From assembly GCA_947629915.1 (NCBI GenBank), contig CANRFN010000024.1, positions 1-57,451 of the forward strand: a stretch of 57,451 nucleotides of DNA, in the 5' to 3' direction. The translations under genes and the position numbers were made by a program. The notes under the pieces are model-generated. The model searched no databases, was not told where the DNA came from, and saw only the letters and a program-made list of their open reading frames with translations. Below are positions 8,083 to 18,315 of this stretch, piece by piece. The stretch comes from an uncultured Oscillospiraceae bacterium (GTDB lineage Bacteria; Bacillota; Clostridia; Oscillospirales; Oscillospiraceae). Position 1 is the stretch's first letter. Each line of letters starts with the position of its first letter.

Positions 8083-11000
8083 ATGATGCGCATAACGAAA
8101 CAGACTTGGGGACGGTGGCTTGCCTGGCTGCTGTCCGTGGCAATGCTCCTCACCATGCTGCCCGCAACGGCGCTGGCAGCGGAACCAGATGGTATGGAGA
8201 CACTGATCACCGTGCAAGAGGTACAGGCGCTGATCGATGCCCTGCCCGATGCGGACACCATCACAGCAGACAACCGGGCCGATGTGGAGGCACAGCTGTA
8301 CGTGATCGATGAGGCGAAGCTGTGGCTGAGCGATGAGGAAGTAATTGCTCTGGACATGACCCGCTACATGGCGGCGGTCTCGGCCCTCTCCTTATTAGAC
8401 GCCCAGGCCATGGTTCCATCTGCCTTGGAACAGGTGCAGGCCCTCATCGACGCCCTGCCTGACCCGGAGACCATCACCGAAGACAACCGCGCCGATGTGG
8501 AGGCGCAGCTATCCGCTATCGATGAAGCCAAGCTGTGGTTGAGCGATGAGAAAGTAGGCGCCCTGGACACCACCCGCTATGATGCTGTGGTCTCGGCCCT
8601 CTCCTCATTAGACGCCCAGGCCATGGTTCCATCTGCCTTGGAGCAGGTACAGGCCCTCATCAATGCCCTGCCTGACCCGGAAAGCATCAACGAAGACAAC
8701 CGGGCCGATGTGGAGGCCCAGCTGACCGTGATCGATGAGGCGAAGCTGGAGCTGAGTGACGAGGATGTAGATGCTCTGGATATCACCCGCTATCTGGCGG
8801 CGGTGGAGGCGATCCTGGCGTTGGATGATATGGCCGGGGTGAATGTGCCGATGCCTGTGGCCGTGAATCTTCCGTCATTCAGCGGCGGTTCCGGTAATTC
8901 GGAAGCTGACCCATATCTGATCGAGAGCGCTGAACAGTTGAAGGCGCTGAGCGAGTATGTGAACGGCGGGAACAGCTGCAACGGGGTGTTTTTCAAGCTG
9001 ATGAATGACATCGACCTGAATGGCAGCGAGGGGAACCAGTGGGTGCCAATCGGGAACAGCAAGAATCCATTCTGTGGAACGCTTGATGGCGGTGGATACA
9101 CAGTCAGCGGACTGTATATTGATAACTCAGATGGAAAATATAAAGTTTTGGGTCTGTTCGGACAGATTGGAAATACGGGTACAGTGAAAAACCTGGGTAT
9201 CAGTGGCGACATCAAAAACGAAGCCAGTCACGAGGTGGGCGGCATTACAGGAAAAAACTACGGCACGATAGCGGGTTGCCATAGTGCTTGTACCGTTTCT
9301 TCAGATTCCTCTGTAGGCGGCATTGTGGGGGAGAACCGTGGTACAGTGTCTGATTGCTACAATGTCGGTGCGGTTAGCGGTGGTAGCTATGCAGGTGGTA
9401 TCGTGGGGAAAATTGCTGGTAGAAATACAGTGACAGGTTGCTACAACACCGGTGCTGTCAGCGGTAATAATGCAGGGGGTATTGCGGGGCAAAATGAATA
9501 CAGTTCCATCGAAAACTGCTACAATGTTGGTAAAGTTACAGGCTCCAGCTCAACCGGAGGCATTGTGGGAATGAATAACACAGGTAGCGAGTTTTCGGGC
9601 ACTTGTACTGGTTGCTATTTCCTTGACAGCACAGCGGCATATGGCATAGGCGATGATGCTGGCTCCACATCCGGTGTAACATCAAAATCGGAGGAAGAGT
9701 TTAAGTCCCTTGCCTCAGAGCTCGGCGATGAGTGGATGAATGACCCGTTTTTGGGCCGCCCAGTGCTGGAGAGCAATCGGGAACCGTCCCCTGTGGCGGG
9801 CCAGGGCACGCCGGAGCAACCCTTCGAGATTCCCGACAAGGAGACGCTGAAACTAGTTCGGGACTATATCAACAAGGAAAACGGCAGTGGACAGTATTTC
9901 AAGCTGACAGACGACATTGATCTGTTGAATGAACCGTGGACACCGATTGGGGATGGCAGTAACCCATTCCAAGGTACCTTTGACGGCAACAATCATACCA
10001 TCAACGGGCTGACTGTGACAGGTGGAAGCTCTGTGGGCCTGTTTGGTGCCATTGGCGAATACGGCTCAGTGAAAAAACTGGGGGTCAGGGGCTCGGTCAA
10101 CGGACAGGACAATGTTGGCGGTATCGCGGGGCAGAATCAGGGAACGATTGAAGACTGCTATAGTACCGTAGCTGTCTCCGGCGATAGCAGCACCACCGGC
10201 GGCATTGTGGGGAGTAATGGCGGCACCGTGAAAAACTGCTATAGCACCGGTATGGCCGGATCTATTGCCGGGGAGAGCGCCAGCGGCACCGTGATCAACT
10301 GCTATTACCTCTCAGACAGCGATGCCGATGACAGCGATGACGGAGAAACGCCGAAAACCGATGAACAGTTTGCCTCCGGAGAGGTGGCGTATCTGCTGCA
10401 AAGCGGTCAAGATGGAGGTGGTCAAGTCTGGGGGCAGAGTCTGAAGGATAGTCGAGACAATTTTCCCGTGCTGACCAATGACCTTGGCAAGAAGGTCTAC
10501 AAGGTTACGTTCTATGTGGAAGACAACCACGAATACGCGGCTCAATATACCAATAGGGGCGGTACAGTCACCCTTCCCGAAGATCCGGAAACTGTCGGAC
10601 TGGCATTTGACCACTGGTCCACTGAAAAAAACACCAGCGGCGGGGTAAAGTTTAACAGCAATACCCCGGTTACCGAGGATATCACCGTCTACGCCGTGGG
10701 GAGGGAAACCTTCGGCGGGGATGCCGAGGCGATCAATCTCGAAACGACCTACGGAGAGATCCTGACAGAGGACCTATCCAGTCATATTACATATAAACTT
10801 GGTACCGAAACGGCTGAAAAATTTGAATACAATATCACATCTGAAAATAGTGATGACCTTGGCGCGACTATCGAGGGCGATGAGCTGAAAATCCCAGCTG
10901 AAGCGAAAGCAGGAGACTATTCACTGACGATAGAGGCCAATGAGAAAGAGCCGGCGTTTTCGCTCATGAGCGTGGAAAACTTTGGAATCAAATCCGTGAC

Positions 11001-14000
11001 CCTGAAAGTGAAGGTAACCATTAAAAAAGCCAACTCTACAGTGCAGATTGCACCCGCCGCCAAAACGGGTCTCACCTATACTGGAGAGGAACAGGAGCTT
11101 GTGACAGCTGGAACCGCCATCGGCGGTACGATGCAGTACAGCCTGGACGGAATAAGCTATTCCCCCGACATCCCCAAGGGCACCGATGCAGAGACCTACA
11201 CAGTCTGGTACAAGGTCGAGGGCGATAGTAACCACAATGACACCCAACCAGACTCCGTTTCCGTTACCATCGGCAAGAGCGAGGCTGAGGTAACCGGGGA
11301 CAGCGTTGAAATTGCCTACGGCGATAGCGTTACCTTGACGGTCAAGGTGGCGGTCAAATCAGCAAACGGTATCATGCTCACCAGCGCGGAACAGGATCAG
11401 GTTGTGTTTTCGTTCCCGAAGGGTGACCCGATGACCGCATCCATCGCCAAAACCTCCGGCGAGAATGGAACGGCGAGCGTTAACATTTCGGCAGAGCAGG
11501 TCAAAAACTACTTCAACCCTGGTCCAAACGAAGTCACGGTCAGCTACGGCGGAAGCGGAAACTTGAATCCGATGGAATCCATGACGATTACCGTGACGGT
11601 AGATCGGAAAGCACTGAGTTTCACGTTTACGGCAACTGACAGAGATTATGACGGAACCCAGACGGTCACCGGGTCGCTGAAAAGAACGACTGATTTAGTG
11701 GGAAGCGATGATGTAACGGCGAACCTTCAAGCGGACGCAGCCACGGCGGCCAATGCTGGTGTGGGAACATGGGACGTCACGGTCGATACCAGCAAGGTTG
11801 AACTGGGAGGATCGGATGCCGCGTACTATCAGGTCGGCAATATCGATGGTGGAGCTGTGACCATCAGTAAAGCATCGATCTCCAGCGTTACAGCACCCAC
11901 AGCCAATAATCGTATATACGATGGTACGGAGATGGCGCTTGTAACCGAGCCCACGAAGCCCGATGAGGGCACGATGCAGTATGCGCTGGGTGACGAGACT
12001 GCGGATGATGGAAATTACAGCGAGACTATTCCCCAAAAGATGGACGCCGGAACGTACTATGTCTGGTACTACGCCAAGGGAGACAATAACCATGCGGACT
12101 CCGCAAAGGGCTGTGTGGCTGTCACGATCGAACAGAAGTCGGTCAGCGTGACGTGGAAGGACTATGAGGGTCTCATTTACACCGGCAACCCGGTTAGTGT
12201 TACCGCAGTTCTTGCGGAGGGCCGGATCGTGACTGGAGACGAGGGCAATGTCACCGTTTCCGTCACTGGCGGCAATCAAACTGATGCCAATCACGATGGG
12301 GCATACACCGCCACGGCAGCGCTTGGCGGCAGCCGCGCAGGGAACTATACCCTAACGAACCATACACAGACGTATAAGATCAGCAAGGCCACATCAAGTG
12401 TCAGCGTTCAGGCTGTGGAGGGCACCTATGGCGATGACATCACCATCACAGCCCAGGTGACCGTATCCGGCGTTAATCCTAGCCTTGTTACCGGTTCAAT
12501 AGAGCTCACGGCCGATGGTACATCTCTTGGCTCCGCAACGGTCAAGGACGGTACCGCGACATTGAAGGTCCTTGGCACAGACCGGGACAAGCAGCACGCC
12601 CTGTTCGGAGCGGCCGGCAGATCTAGCATCTCCGCCGTATACGGTGGGACAGACAACATTGAAGGCAGTGATGCCAGCAATAGCGCCACGATAACCAAGA
12701 GGGCACTGCAATACACAGTCACCGCCACGGACCGGGCGTATGAAGCCGGTAAAACCGCGGTTTCGGTGACCCTGACACCCACAAATCTTGTTGAGGGCGA
12801 TGACGTGACACTCACGGCGACTGGCAATCTGTCTTCGCCGGACGCCGGTACCTACAAGAGTGTTAGCCTGACGGACATCACCATGAGCGGTGAGGACAAG
12901 GATTACTACACAGTCGAAACATCCGCGGACAGTGTCGATCTCGCATCCTCCGTTACTATCGGCAAGATCAAGGCCGAAGTGCTAACCCCTCCCACCGGCA
13001 ATGAGGACCTCATCTACAACGGCAAACCGCAGAGCCTTCTCTCAGGCGAAGGCACTTCTACTGGCGGCACGATGCAGTACTATGTGGGCGCAAAGGACAG
13101 TACCGAGCAGCCCACCGAGACAGCAGGCTGGAAAGATGCCATTTTGGACATCACCGCTACCGATGCCGGCACCTATACCATCTGGTACCGGGCCAAGGAA
13201 GACATCGACTACACCACCAGTGATCTCGGGCACATCGAAGTCACCATCGGGAAGGCCACGCCTGCCGTTACCATTCCGGACGTGTCCGGCACCTATGGCG
13301 AGAATATCACAATCACCGCTGAGGTCACCGCCCCCGGCGTTGATCCCAGCCTTGTCACCGGTACGATCAAGTTCACAGCCGATGGTACGTCTCTTGGCTC
13401 TGCAGCTGTCCAGAACGGTACCGCGACATTGAAGGTCCTTGGCGCAGACCGGGAAAAACAGCACGCCCTGTTCGGAACAGAAGGCAGTTCCACCGTTACC
13501 GCGGCATACAGCGGGAATGGCAATATCAGCGAGGGAACCGCCGATGGCACCGCCACCATAGGCAAGAGAGAGCTGAAATACACCGTCACCGCCACGGACC
13601 GGGCGTATGAGCCGGGTAATACCGAGGTTTCGGTGACCCTGACACCCACGAACCTGATCAAGGGCGACAAAGTGACCCTTACCGCTACCGGTAATCTCTC
13701 TTCGGCGGATGCCGGTACCTACAACAGTGTTCGTCTGACGGACATCAAGATAAGTGGCGAGGACAAGGGCTACTACACAGTCGAAACATCCGCGGACAGT
13801 GTCGATCTCGTGTCCCCCGTTACCATCAGCAAGATCAAGGCCATGGTAGAAACGCAGCCTACAGGCAATGATGATCTCACCTATACCGGTGATCCACAGA
13901 GCCTTCTCTCCGGCGAAGGCACTTCTGTTGGTGGCACGATGCAGTATACCGCGGGAGAAAAGGACAGTACCGCACAGCCAGATGAGACCGCGGACTGGAA

Positions 14001-17000
14001 AGAGGACATTGCCGACATCACAGCTGTTGAGGCCGGCACCTATACCATCTGGTACCGGGCTAACGGAGATGGGGACTACGCCACCAGCGACCTCGGGCAT
14101 ATCACAGTCACCATCGGGAAGGCCACGCCTACCGTCACCGTTCCGGACGTGACAGGTACCTATGGCGAGGACATCATCATCACCGCTGAGGTAACCGCCC
14201 CCGGCGTTGATCCCGGCCTTGTCACCGGCACGATCAAGTTCGCAGACGGCGGCACAACCCTTGGCACCGCCACTGTCGAGAACGGTACCGCGACATTGAA
14301 GGTCCTTGGCACAGACCTGGAGAAACAGCATGCTCTATTTGGAACGGCTGGCAGTTCCACCATTGCTGCGGCATACAGCGGAAATGGCAATATCAGTGAA
14401 GGGACCGCCGATGGCACCGCCACTGTGGGCCAGAGAGAGCTGCAATATACCGTCACCGCTGCGGACCGGGCGTATGAGCCAGACAATACCGAGGTTTCGG
14501 TGACCCTGACACCCACGAACCTGATCGAGGGCGACAAAGTGATCCTTGCCGCTACAGGCAATCTGTCTTCGCCGGACGCCGGTACCTACAACACCATCGA
14601 CCTTACGGACATCACCATGAGTGGCACGGACCAGACTTACTATACGGTTGCCACCTCCGCAGACAATGTGAAACTCACATCCCCCGCTACCATCAACCAA
14701 GCCAAGGCCAAAGTGGAGACGCCGCCCACCGGCAAAGAGGACCTCACATACAACGGCAAACCGCAGAACCTTCTCTCCGGTGAAGGCGCTTCTGTCGGCG
14801 GTACGATGCAGTACTATGTGGGCGCAAAGGACAGTACTGAAGAGCCCACCGAGGCAGCGAACTGGGAAGATACCATTGCCGATATCACGGCTACCGAGGC
14901 CGGCACCTATACCATCTGGTACCGGGCCAATGGAAAAGCCAACTACTCCACCAGCGACCTCGACTCTATTCCAGTCACCATCGGGAAGGCCACTTCAACC
15001 GTTACCATCCCGGATGTGTCTGGCACCTATGGCGAGGACATCACCATCACCGCCAAGGTGACCATCGGCGATCTTGCTGCAAGCCTCATCACCGGTACGG
15101 TGGAGTTCAAGGACGGCAGCACAACCCTTGGCACCGCCACAGTCGAGAACGGTACCGCGACATTGAAGGTCCCCGGAACAGACCGGGACAAGCAGCACGC
15201 TCTGTTCGGAACGGCTGGCAGCTCTACTGTTACTGCGGCATACAGCGGGAATGGCAATATCGGCGAAGAAACCGCCAACGGCACTGCCACTATTAGTCCA
15301 AGAACGCTGGAGTACACCGTCACAGCCACGGGCCGGGAGTACGAGCCGGACAATACCGAGGTCGACGTGGTCCTTACACCCACGGACCTGATCGAGGGCG
15401 ACCAAGTTACCCTTGCCGCTACCGGCAATCTGTCTTCGGCGGTGCCCAATACCTACGAGAGCGTCAACCTGTCTGGAATCACCCTGTCTGGCGAGGACGC
15501 CAGATATTACACCGTGGATGCAGAGAAGACCGATGTGGCACTCGCCTCCCCGGTTACCATCACCGGAGAGGCTGCCGGCATCCTGCAGGGCCAGGTTACC
15601 CAGGACGGCAACGGAGTCGCCGGGGCAACCGTCTCCCTGAAGCAGAGCGGTGTCACCATCGAGACGACCACCACCGCCGAGGACGGGACCTATTCCTTCG
15701 AGAACACAAGCCCCGGGGTCTACTATGTGGTGGTGGAATCGGAAGGCAAGACCATGACCACCATGGTACAGTACACCGAAGAGACCGAGACGGACCAGCA
15801 CCTTGAGCTGCCCACCGAGGATGTGAACTCCGTCCTGGACACGGAAAAGGCCCCGGAATCCGTGGTCGCGGTGGGCGGGCTGGATGCCGCGGCGAGCGAC
15901 CACGCAGAGCCCAATTCCACGGTCACGGTCACCATGACGGTGGAGAACAAAACCGAGTCTGAGGCTGAAAACGCCGAGGACATTGGGACGGCCGCGGCCG
16001 GCAAAGAGCTGGAATATATGTCCATCGAACTCAAGAAGGAGACAACGAAAGACGGGACCACCACGGCAGAGCCCCTGACGGAAACTGTCCAGCTCATTAC
16101 CATTGTTCTGAGCTTCGATTTCACGGACAAAGATGATGTCACGGTGTACCGCTACCACGGCGATGCGGTAGACACCCTTACAGAGACCGAGAACGACAAC
16201 GATGAATACATAGACCTGGATGCGGCAGGCGGCACCATCACCCTCCATGTGAAAAACTTCTCCACCTACGCCATCGGGTACACCCGGACAGGGGAACCCG
16301 CCCCATCGGAATCTCCTGTCGTTCCCGATCCGCCCCTTCCTCCGAGACCTCCCATCATCCCGGAGCCGCCCAAGCCCGCGGAGACGCCCGCTCCCACGGA
16401 GCCGCCCGTGGTCTCTTATCCGCCGATTCCGGTGGAACCGGCTCCCACCTACTATGATGTCACCATCTCTTCCGAATCTTCTGATAGTGAGGGCGGTACC
16501 GTTACAGCCAATCCCAAGTCGGCGCAGGAGGGAAGCAAGGTCACACTCACGGTAAAGACCGATGAGGGGTATCACTTCGTCTCCCTCACTGTCACGGACA
16601 GCAAGGGCAATCCTGTGGAGCTCACAGACAACAAAGACGGGACATACACCTTCCGGCAACCTGCCGGGAAAGTTACGGTGGAGGCCGCGTTTGTGAAGTG
16701 CAGTTCGCTGGCGTTCACAGACCTGGATCTGGATGCGTGGTATCATGACCACATCGATTACGTCCTAAGCCATGGCCTGATGCAGGGGATCGGCGATAAC
16801 CGCTTTGCCCCGGATGTCACGGTAAGCAGAGCGCAGATGGTAACGGTGCTGTGGAACCTGCGCGGCCAGCCTGTGGTGAACTTCTATATGACGTATTCGG
16901 ACGTCAGGGAGGGCACCTGGTATGCCGAGGCCGTCCGCTGGGCCACGAGCGAGGGAATCGTGAGCGGCTATGGCAACGGAGCGTTCGGCCCCAATGATCC

Positions 17001-17262
17001 CATCTCTCGGGAACAGATGGCCGCCATGATCTACCACTACGAGCAAAAGTATGGCGATGGAGGCTTCACCGGCAATTGGATGTACCGGCTGCCCTTCACC
17101 GACCTGGATCAGATCTCTGATTGGGCCTTTGAATCTGTGGCATGGTGCAATATGCATGATGTCATCAGCGGCAAGTCCGATAACCTCTTTGATCCCAAGG
17201 GCTTTGCCAAACGGAGCGAGATGGCCGCGATCCTCCGAAAGTACCTGACCCAGACAGAGTGA
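8083..17262 (+). CDS. Giant S-layer-homology surface protein with Ig-like repeats
   Basis: A secreted protein of about 3,059 aa. A GGAGGTG site (8070-8076) supports ATG 8083; an in-frame ATG at 8044 lacks one. The signal peptide ends ALA-AEP near residue 32. In order: three ALIDALPD...DNRADVEAQL repeats (about 44-250, 70 aa each); two blocks of GLUG-type repeats (GGIVGENRGTV, GCYNTGAVSG; about 273-747); a Flg_new/InlB-like module (about 805-875); bacterial Ig/MBG/YDG-like modules (about 880-2490), including units repeating every 867 nt; a carboxypeptidase-regulatory-like domain (GQVTQDGNGVAGATVSL); a proline-rich linker (about 2737-2788); a divergent InlB B-repeat; and three SLH domains (about 2873-3058) that should bind secondary cell-wall polymer. 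The role is probably adhesion or surface coat. It is monocistronic, with its own promoter and terminator. Confidence 0.9.
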   Translation: MMRITKQTWGRWLAWLLSVAMLLTMLPATALAAEPDGMETLITVQEVQALIDALPDADTITADNRADVEAQLYVIDEAKLWLSDEEVIALDMTRYMAAVSALSLLDAQAMVPSALEQVQALIDALPDPETITEDNRADVEAQLSAIDEAKLWLSDEKVGALDTTRYDAVVSALSSLDAQAMVPSALEQVQALINALPDPESINEDNRADVEAQLTVIDEAKLELSDEDVDALDITRYLAAVEAILALDDMAGVNVPMPVAVNLPSFSGGSGNSEADPYLIESAEQLKALSEYVNGGNSCNGVFFKLMNDIDLNGSEGNQWVPIGNSKNPFCGTLDGGGYTVSGLYIDNSDGKYKVLGLFGQIGNTGTVKNLGISGDIKNEASHEVGGITGKNYGTIAGCHSACTVSSDSSVGGIVGENRGTVSDCYNVGAVSGGSYAGGIVGKIAGRNTVTGCYNTGAVSGNNAGGIAGQNEYSSIENCYNVGKVTGSSSTGGIVGMNNTGSEFSGTCTGCYFLDSTAAYGIGDDAGSTSGVTSKSEEEFKSLASELGDEWMNDPFLGRPVLESNREPSPVAGQGTPEQPFEIPDKETLKLVRDYINKENGSGQYFKLTDDIDLLNEPWTPIGDGSNPFQGTFDGNNHTINGLTVTGGSSVGLFGAIGEYGSVKKLGVRGSVNGQDNVGGIAGQNQGTIEDCYSTVAVSGDSSTTGGIVGSNGGTVKNCYSTGMAGSIAGESASGTVINCYYLSDSDADDSDDGETPKTDEQFASGEVAYLLQSGQDGGGQVWGQSLKDSRDNFPVLTNDLGKKVYKVTFYVEDNHEYAAQYTNRGGTVTLPEDPETVGLAFDHWSTEKNTSGGVKFNSNTPVTEDITVYAVGRETFGGDAEAINLETTYGEILTEDLSSHITYKLGTETAEKFEYNITSENSDDLGATIEGDELKIPAEAKAGDYSLTIEANEKEPAFSLMSVENFGIKSVTLKVKVTIKKANSTVQIAPAAKTGLTYTGEEQELVTAGTAIGGTMQYSLDGISYSPDIPKGTDAETYTVWYKVEGDSNHNDTQPDSVSVTIGKSEAEVTGDSVEIAYGDSVTLTVKVAVKSANGIMLTSAEQDQVVFSFPKGDPMTASIAKTSGENGTASVNISAEQVKNYFNPGPNEVTVSYGGSGNLNPMESMTITVTVDRKALSFTFTATDRDYDGTQTVTGSLKRTTDLVGSDDVTANLQADAATAANAGVGTWDVTVDTSKVELGGSDAAYYQVGNIDGGAVTISKASISSVTAPTANNRIYDGTEMALVTEPTKPDEGTMQYALGDETADDGNYSETIPQKMDAGTYYVWYYAKGDNNHADSAKGCVAVTIEQKSVSVTWKDYEGLIYTGNPVSVTAVLAEGRIVTGDEGNVTVSVTGGNQTDANHDGAYTATAALGGSRAGNYTLTNHTQTYKISKATSSVSVQAVEGTYGDDITITAQVTVSGVNPSLVTGSIELTADGTSLGSATVKDGTATLKVLGTDRDKQHALFGAAGRSSISAVYGGTDNIEGSDASNSATITKRALQYTVTATDRAYEAGKTAVSVTLTPTNLVEGDDVTLTATGNLSSPDAGTYKSVSLTDITMSGEDKDYYTVETSADSVDLASSVTIGKIKAEVLTPPTGNEDLIYNGKPQSLLSGEGTSTGGTMQYYVGAKDSTEQPTETAGWKDAILDITATDAGTYTIWYRAKEDIDYTTSDLGHIEVTIGKATPAVTIPDVSGTYGENITITAEVTAPGVDPSLVTGTIKFTADGTSLGSAAVQNGTATLKVLGADREKQHALFGTEGSSTVTAAYSGNGNISEGTADGTATIGKRELKYTVTATDRAYEPGNTEVSVTLTPTNLIKGDKVTLTATGNLSSADAGTYNSVRLTDIKISGEDKGYYTVETSADSVDLVSPVTISKIKAMVETQPTGNDDLTYTGDPQSLLSGEGTSVGGTMQYTAGEKDSTAQPDETADWKEDIADITAVEAGTYTIWYRANGDGDYATSDLGHITVTIGKATPTVTVPDVTGTYGEDIIITAEVTAPGVDPGLVTGTIKFADGGTTLGTATVENGTATLKVLGTDLEKQHALFGTAGSSTIAAAYSGNGNISEGTADGTATVGQRELQYTVTAADRAYEPDNTEVSVTLTPTNLIEGDKVILAATGNLSSPDAGTYNTIDLTDITMSGTDQTYYTVATSADNVKLTSPATINQAKAKVETPPTGKEDLTYNGKPQNLLSGEGASVGGTMQYYVGAKDSTEEPTEAANWEDTIADITATEAGTYTIWYRANGKANYSTSDLDSIPVTIGKATSTVTIPDVSGTYGEDITITAKVTIGDLAASLITGTVEFKDGSTTLGTATVENGTATLKVPGTDRDKQHALFGTAGSSTVTAAYSGNGNIGEETANGTATISPRTLEYTVTATGREYEPDNTEVDVVLTPTDLIEGDQVTLAATGNLSSAVPNTYESVNLSGITLSGEDARYYTVDAEKTDVALASPVTITGEAAGILQGQVTQDGNGVAGATVSLKQSGVTIETTTTAEDGTYSFENTSPGVYYVVVESEGKTMTTMVQYTEETETDQHLELPTEDVNSVLDTEKAPESVVAVGGLDAAASDHAEPNSTVTVTMTVENKTESEAENAEDIGTAAAGKELEYMSIELKKETTKDGTTTAEPLTETVQLITIVLSFDFTDKDDVTVYRYHGDAVDTLTETENDNDEYIDLDAAGGTITLHVKNFSTYAIGYTRTGEPAPSESPVVPDPPLPPRPPIIPEPPKPAETPAPTEPPVVSYPPIPVEPAPTYYDVTISSESSDSEGGTVTANPKSAQEGSKVTLTVKTDEGYHFVSLTVTDSKGNPVELTDNKDGTYTFRQPAGKVTVEAAFVKCSSLAFTDLDLDAWYHDHIDYVLSHGLMQGIGDNRFAPDVTVSRAQMVTVLWNLRGQPVVNFYMTYSDVREGTWYAEAVRWATSEGIVSGYGNGAFGPNDPISREQMAAMIYHYEQKYGDGGFTGNWMYRLPFTDLDQISDWAFESVAWCNMHDVISGKSDNLFDPKGFAKRSEMAAILRKYLTQTE
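12385..15560 (+). repeat. Tandem 867-nt repeats inside the surface-protein gene
   Basis: The KAT...V...GTYG module begins at 12385, 13252, 14119 and 14986, which is exactly 867 nt (289 codons) apart each time. Each unit holds an Ig-like module, a YDG-like module (YTVTATDRAYE) and an MBG-like module (GTMQY...GTYTIWYRA). The fourth unit lacks the last module and leads into the carboxypeptidase-like domain. Exact equal spacing suggests recent duplication or ongoing homogenisation. Confidence 0.85.
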
Positions 17263-17349
17263 TGTCCTTTCTCTCACAGCGGGGACATCCAGAGCGGAAA
17301 CCGAAACGCAGAGGGCACAGACCTTCCTGCCAAACAAGATAGCACAGCG

Positions 17350-17382
17350 AAAAGCAGCCTCCTTCCCGGGGGCTGCTTTTTG
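17350..17382 (+). terminator. Rho-independent terminator of the surface-protein gene
   Basis: AAAAGCAGCC (17350-17359) pairs with GGCTGCTTTT (17371-17380) and the right arm runs into a T tract. Confidence 0.8.
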
Positions 17383-17459
17383 CTTGGGAAAGGCCTGGTG
17401 TGAGAAGGGGGAAGATGATGCAGGGGGAGGGCTGCCTGCCAAGAGCCCGCGCAAGAGCA

Positions 17460-17487
17460 GATCCCGGCGCTTTGAGGCGCCGGGATC
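17460..17487. terminator. Second hairpin downstream of the surface-protein gene
   Basis: A perfect 11-bp stem (17460-17470 with 17477-17487) with a 6-nt loop. There is no immediate T run, so it is either a backup terminator or another structured element. Confidence 0.45.
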
Positions 17488-17550
17488 CGCTTTCCTGCAA
17501 CAAATTTTTCAAAAATCAAACAAATAGAAAAGGAAATGGAAAAATAGAGC

Positions 17551-17579
17551 TTGCGGAGGGTGAAAAGACTGGATACAAT
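17551..17579 (+). promoter_or_regulatory. Candidate promoter of the DUF6398 gene
   Basis: TTGCGG (17551-17556), 17-bp spacer, TACAAT (17574-17579); about 30 nt upstream of the ATG at 17614. Confidence 0.5.
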
Positions 17580-17613
17580 AGGAAGGCGCCAAACACAGAG
17601 AAAGGGTGTTCCG

Positions 17614-18165
17614 ATGATGATACCAGTCCAGATACAGCAGACATATCGCCAGATCGCAGACCTGCTGGAGATCGGGTGCAAAAGCTTGCACCCGGCATAC
17701 TACGAGGTCTGTCTGGAGGCGCTGGAGAAGCTCTGCTGTATGCGCCGCTCTCCGCTGCTCCGGGGCAGCCCTGTGGTGTGGGCAGGCGGTATCCTCCATG
17801 CGGTGGGGCACACGAACCTGTTGTTCCACCCGCTGTCTCCCGGACACCGCTCTCCCAGGGCGGTGCTCGCCGCGATGCATGCCAACCTGGGGACGGCGGA
17901 GACGAAGAGCCTGGAGGTCCGAAAGGTGCTGCACATGGACCGGGGGAGCATGCAGTGGATGCGGCCTGCCCTGGAGGAGAAGAATCCCCGGGTGTGGTGG
18001 ATCTCCCTGAAGGGCGGCCCGGTGATCGATGTCCGGACAAAGTCGCTGCCAGCGCAGCAGATGGCGGTGAAGCTGAGGCTGATCCCGATTGCGCCGGCGG
18101 TGCTGGAGGAGAACCAGAAAAAGGCCGCAGCAGGGGAGGCTGCGGGAGAGACAGCGCAACCATAG
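17614..18165 (+). CDS. DUF6398-like protein
   Basis: A 183-aa protein whose middle, LCCMRRSPLLRGSPVVWAGGILHAVGHTNLLF, carries the DUF6398 pattern (SPLxRGxPxxWAAGI...G.xNFLF). This is followed by a small helical segment where relatives have an HTH-like region (LGTAETKSLEVRKVL). The function is unknown. I begin at ATG 17614 rather than at in-frame codons upstream, because the -10 element at 17574-17579 overlaps those and the MMIPVQIQQTYRQIADLL start matches a normal N-terminus. The C-terminus is Ala/Glu-rich and probably disordered. It reads toward the MATE gene, which has its own promoter. Confidence 0.7.
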   Translation: MMIPVQIQQTYRQIADLLEIGCKSLHPAYYEVCLEALEKLCCMRRSPLLRGSPVVWAGGILHAVGHTNLLFHPLSPGHRSPRAVLAAMHANLGTAETKSLEVRKVLHMDRGSMQWMRPALEEKNPRVWWISLKGGPVIDVRTKSLPAQQMAVKLRLIPIAPAVLEENQKKAAAGEAAGETAQP

Positions 18166-18234
18166 AGAGCACTAGAGCGGGCCGCGCTTGCGGGAAAAGG
18201 GCGAAAAAAGGCAGTATATTGTCCCCGGAGAGCA

Positions 18235-18263
18235 TTGCGCCCTGTGTGGGATGGTGATAGAAT
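18235..18263 (+). promoter_or_regulatory. Promoter of the MATE exporter gene
   Basis: TTGCGC (18235-18240), 17-bp spacer, TAGAAT (18258-18263), about 50 nt before ATG 18316. Confidence 0.5.
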
Positions 18264-18315
18264 CAGCCCAACTCTGCGGCTGATCTCTGGCCGCCATAGA
18301 CAGGAGCGATGCCAC

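Noticed and set aside
10921..15449. Long minus-strand open frames across the repeat region of the surface protein
   Set aside because: They are mirror frames produced by the codon bias and repeats of the plus-strand gene and have no starts or families.
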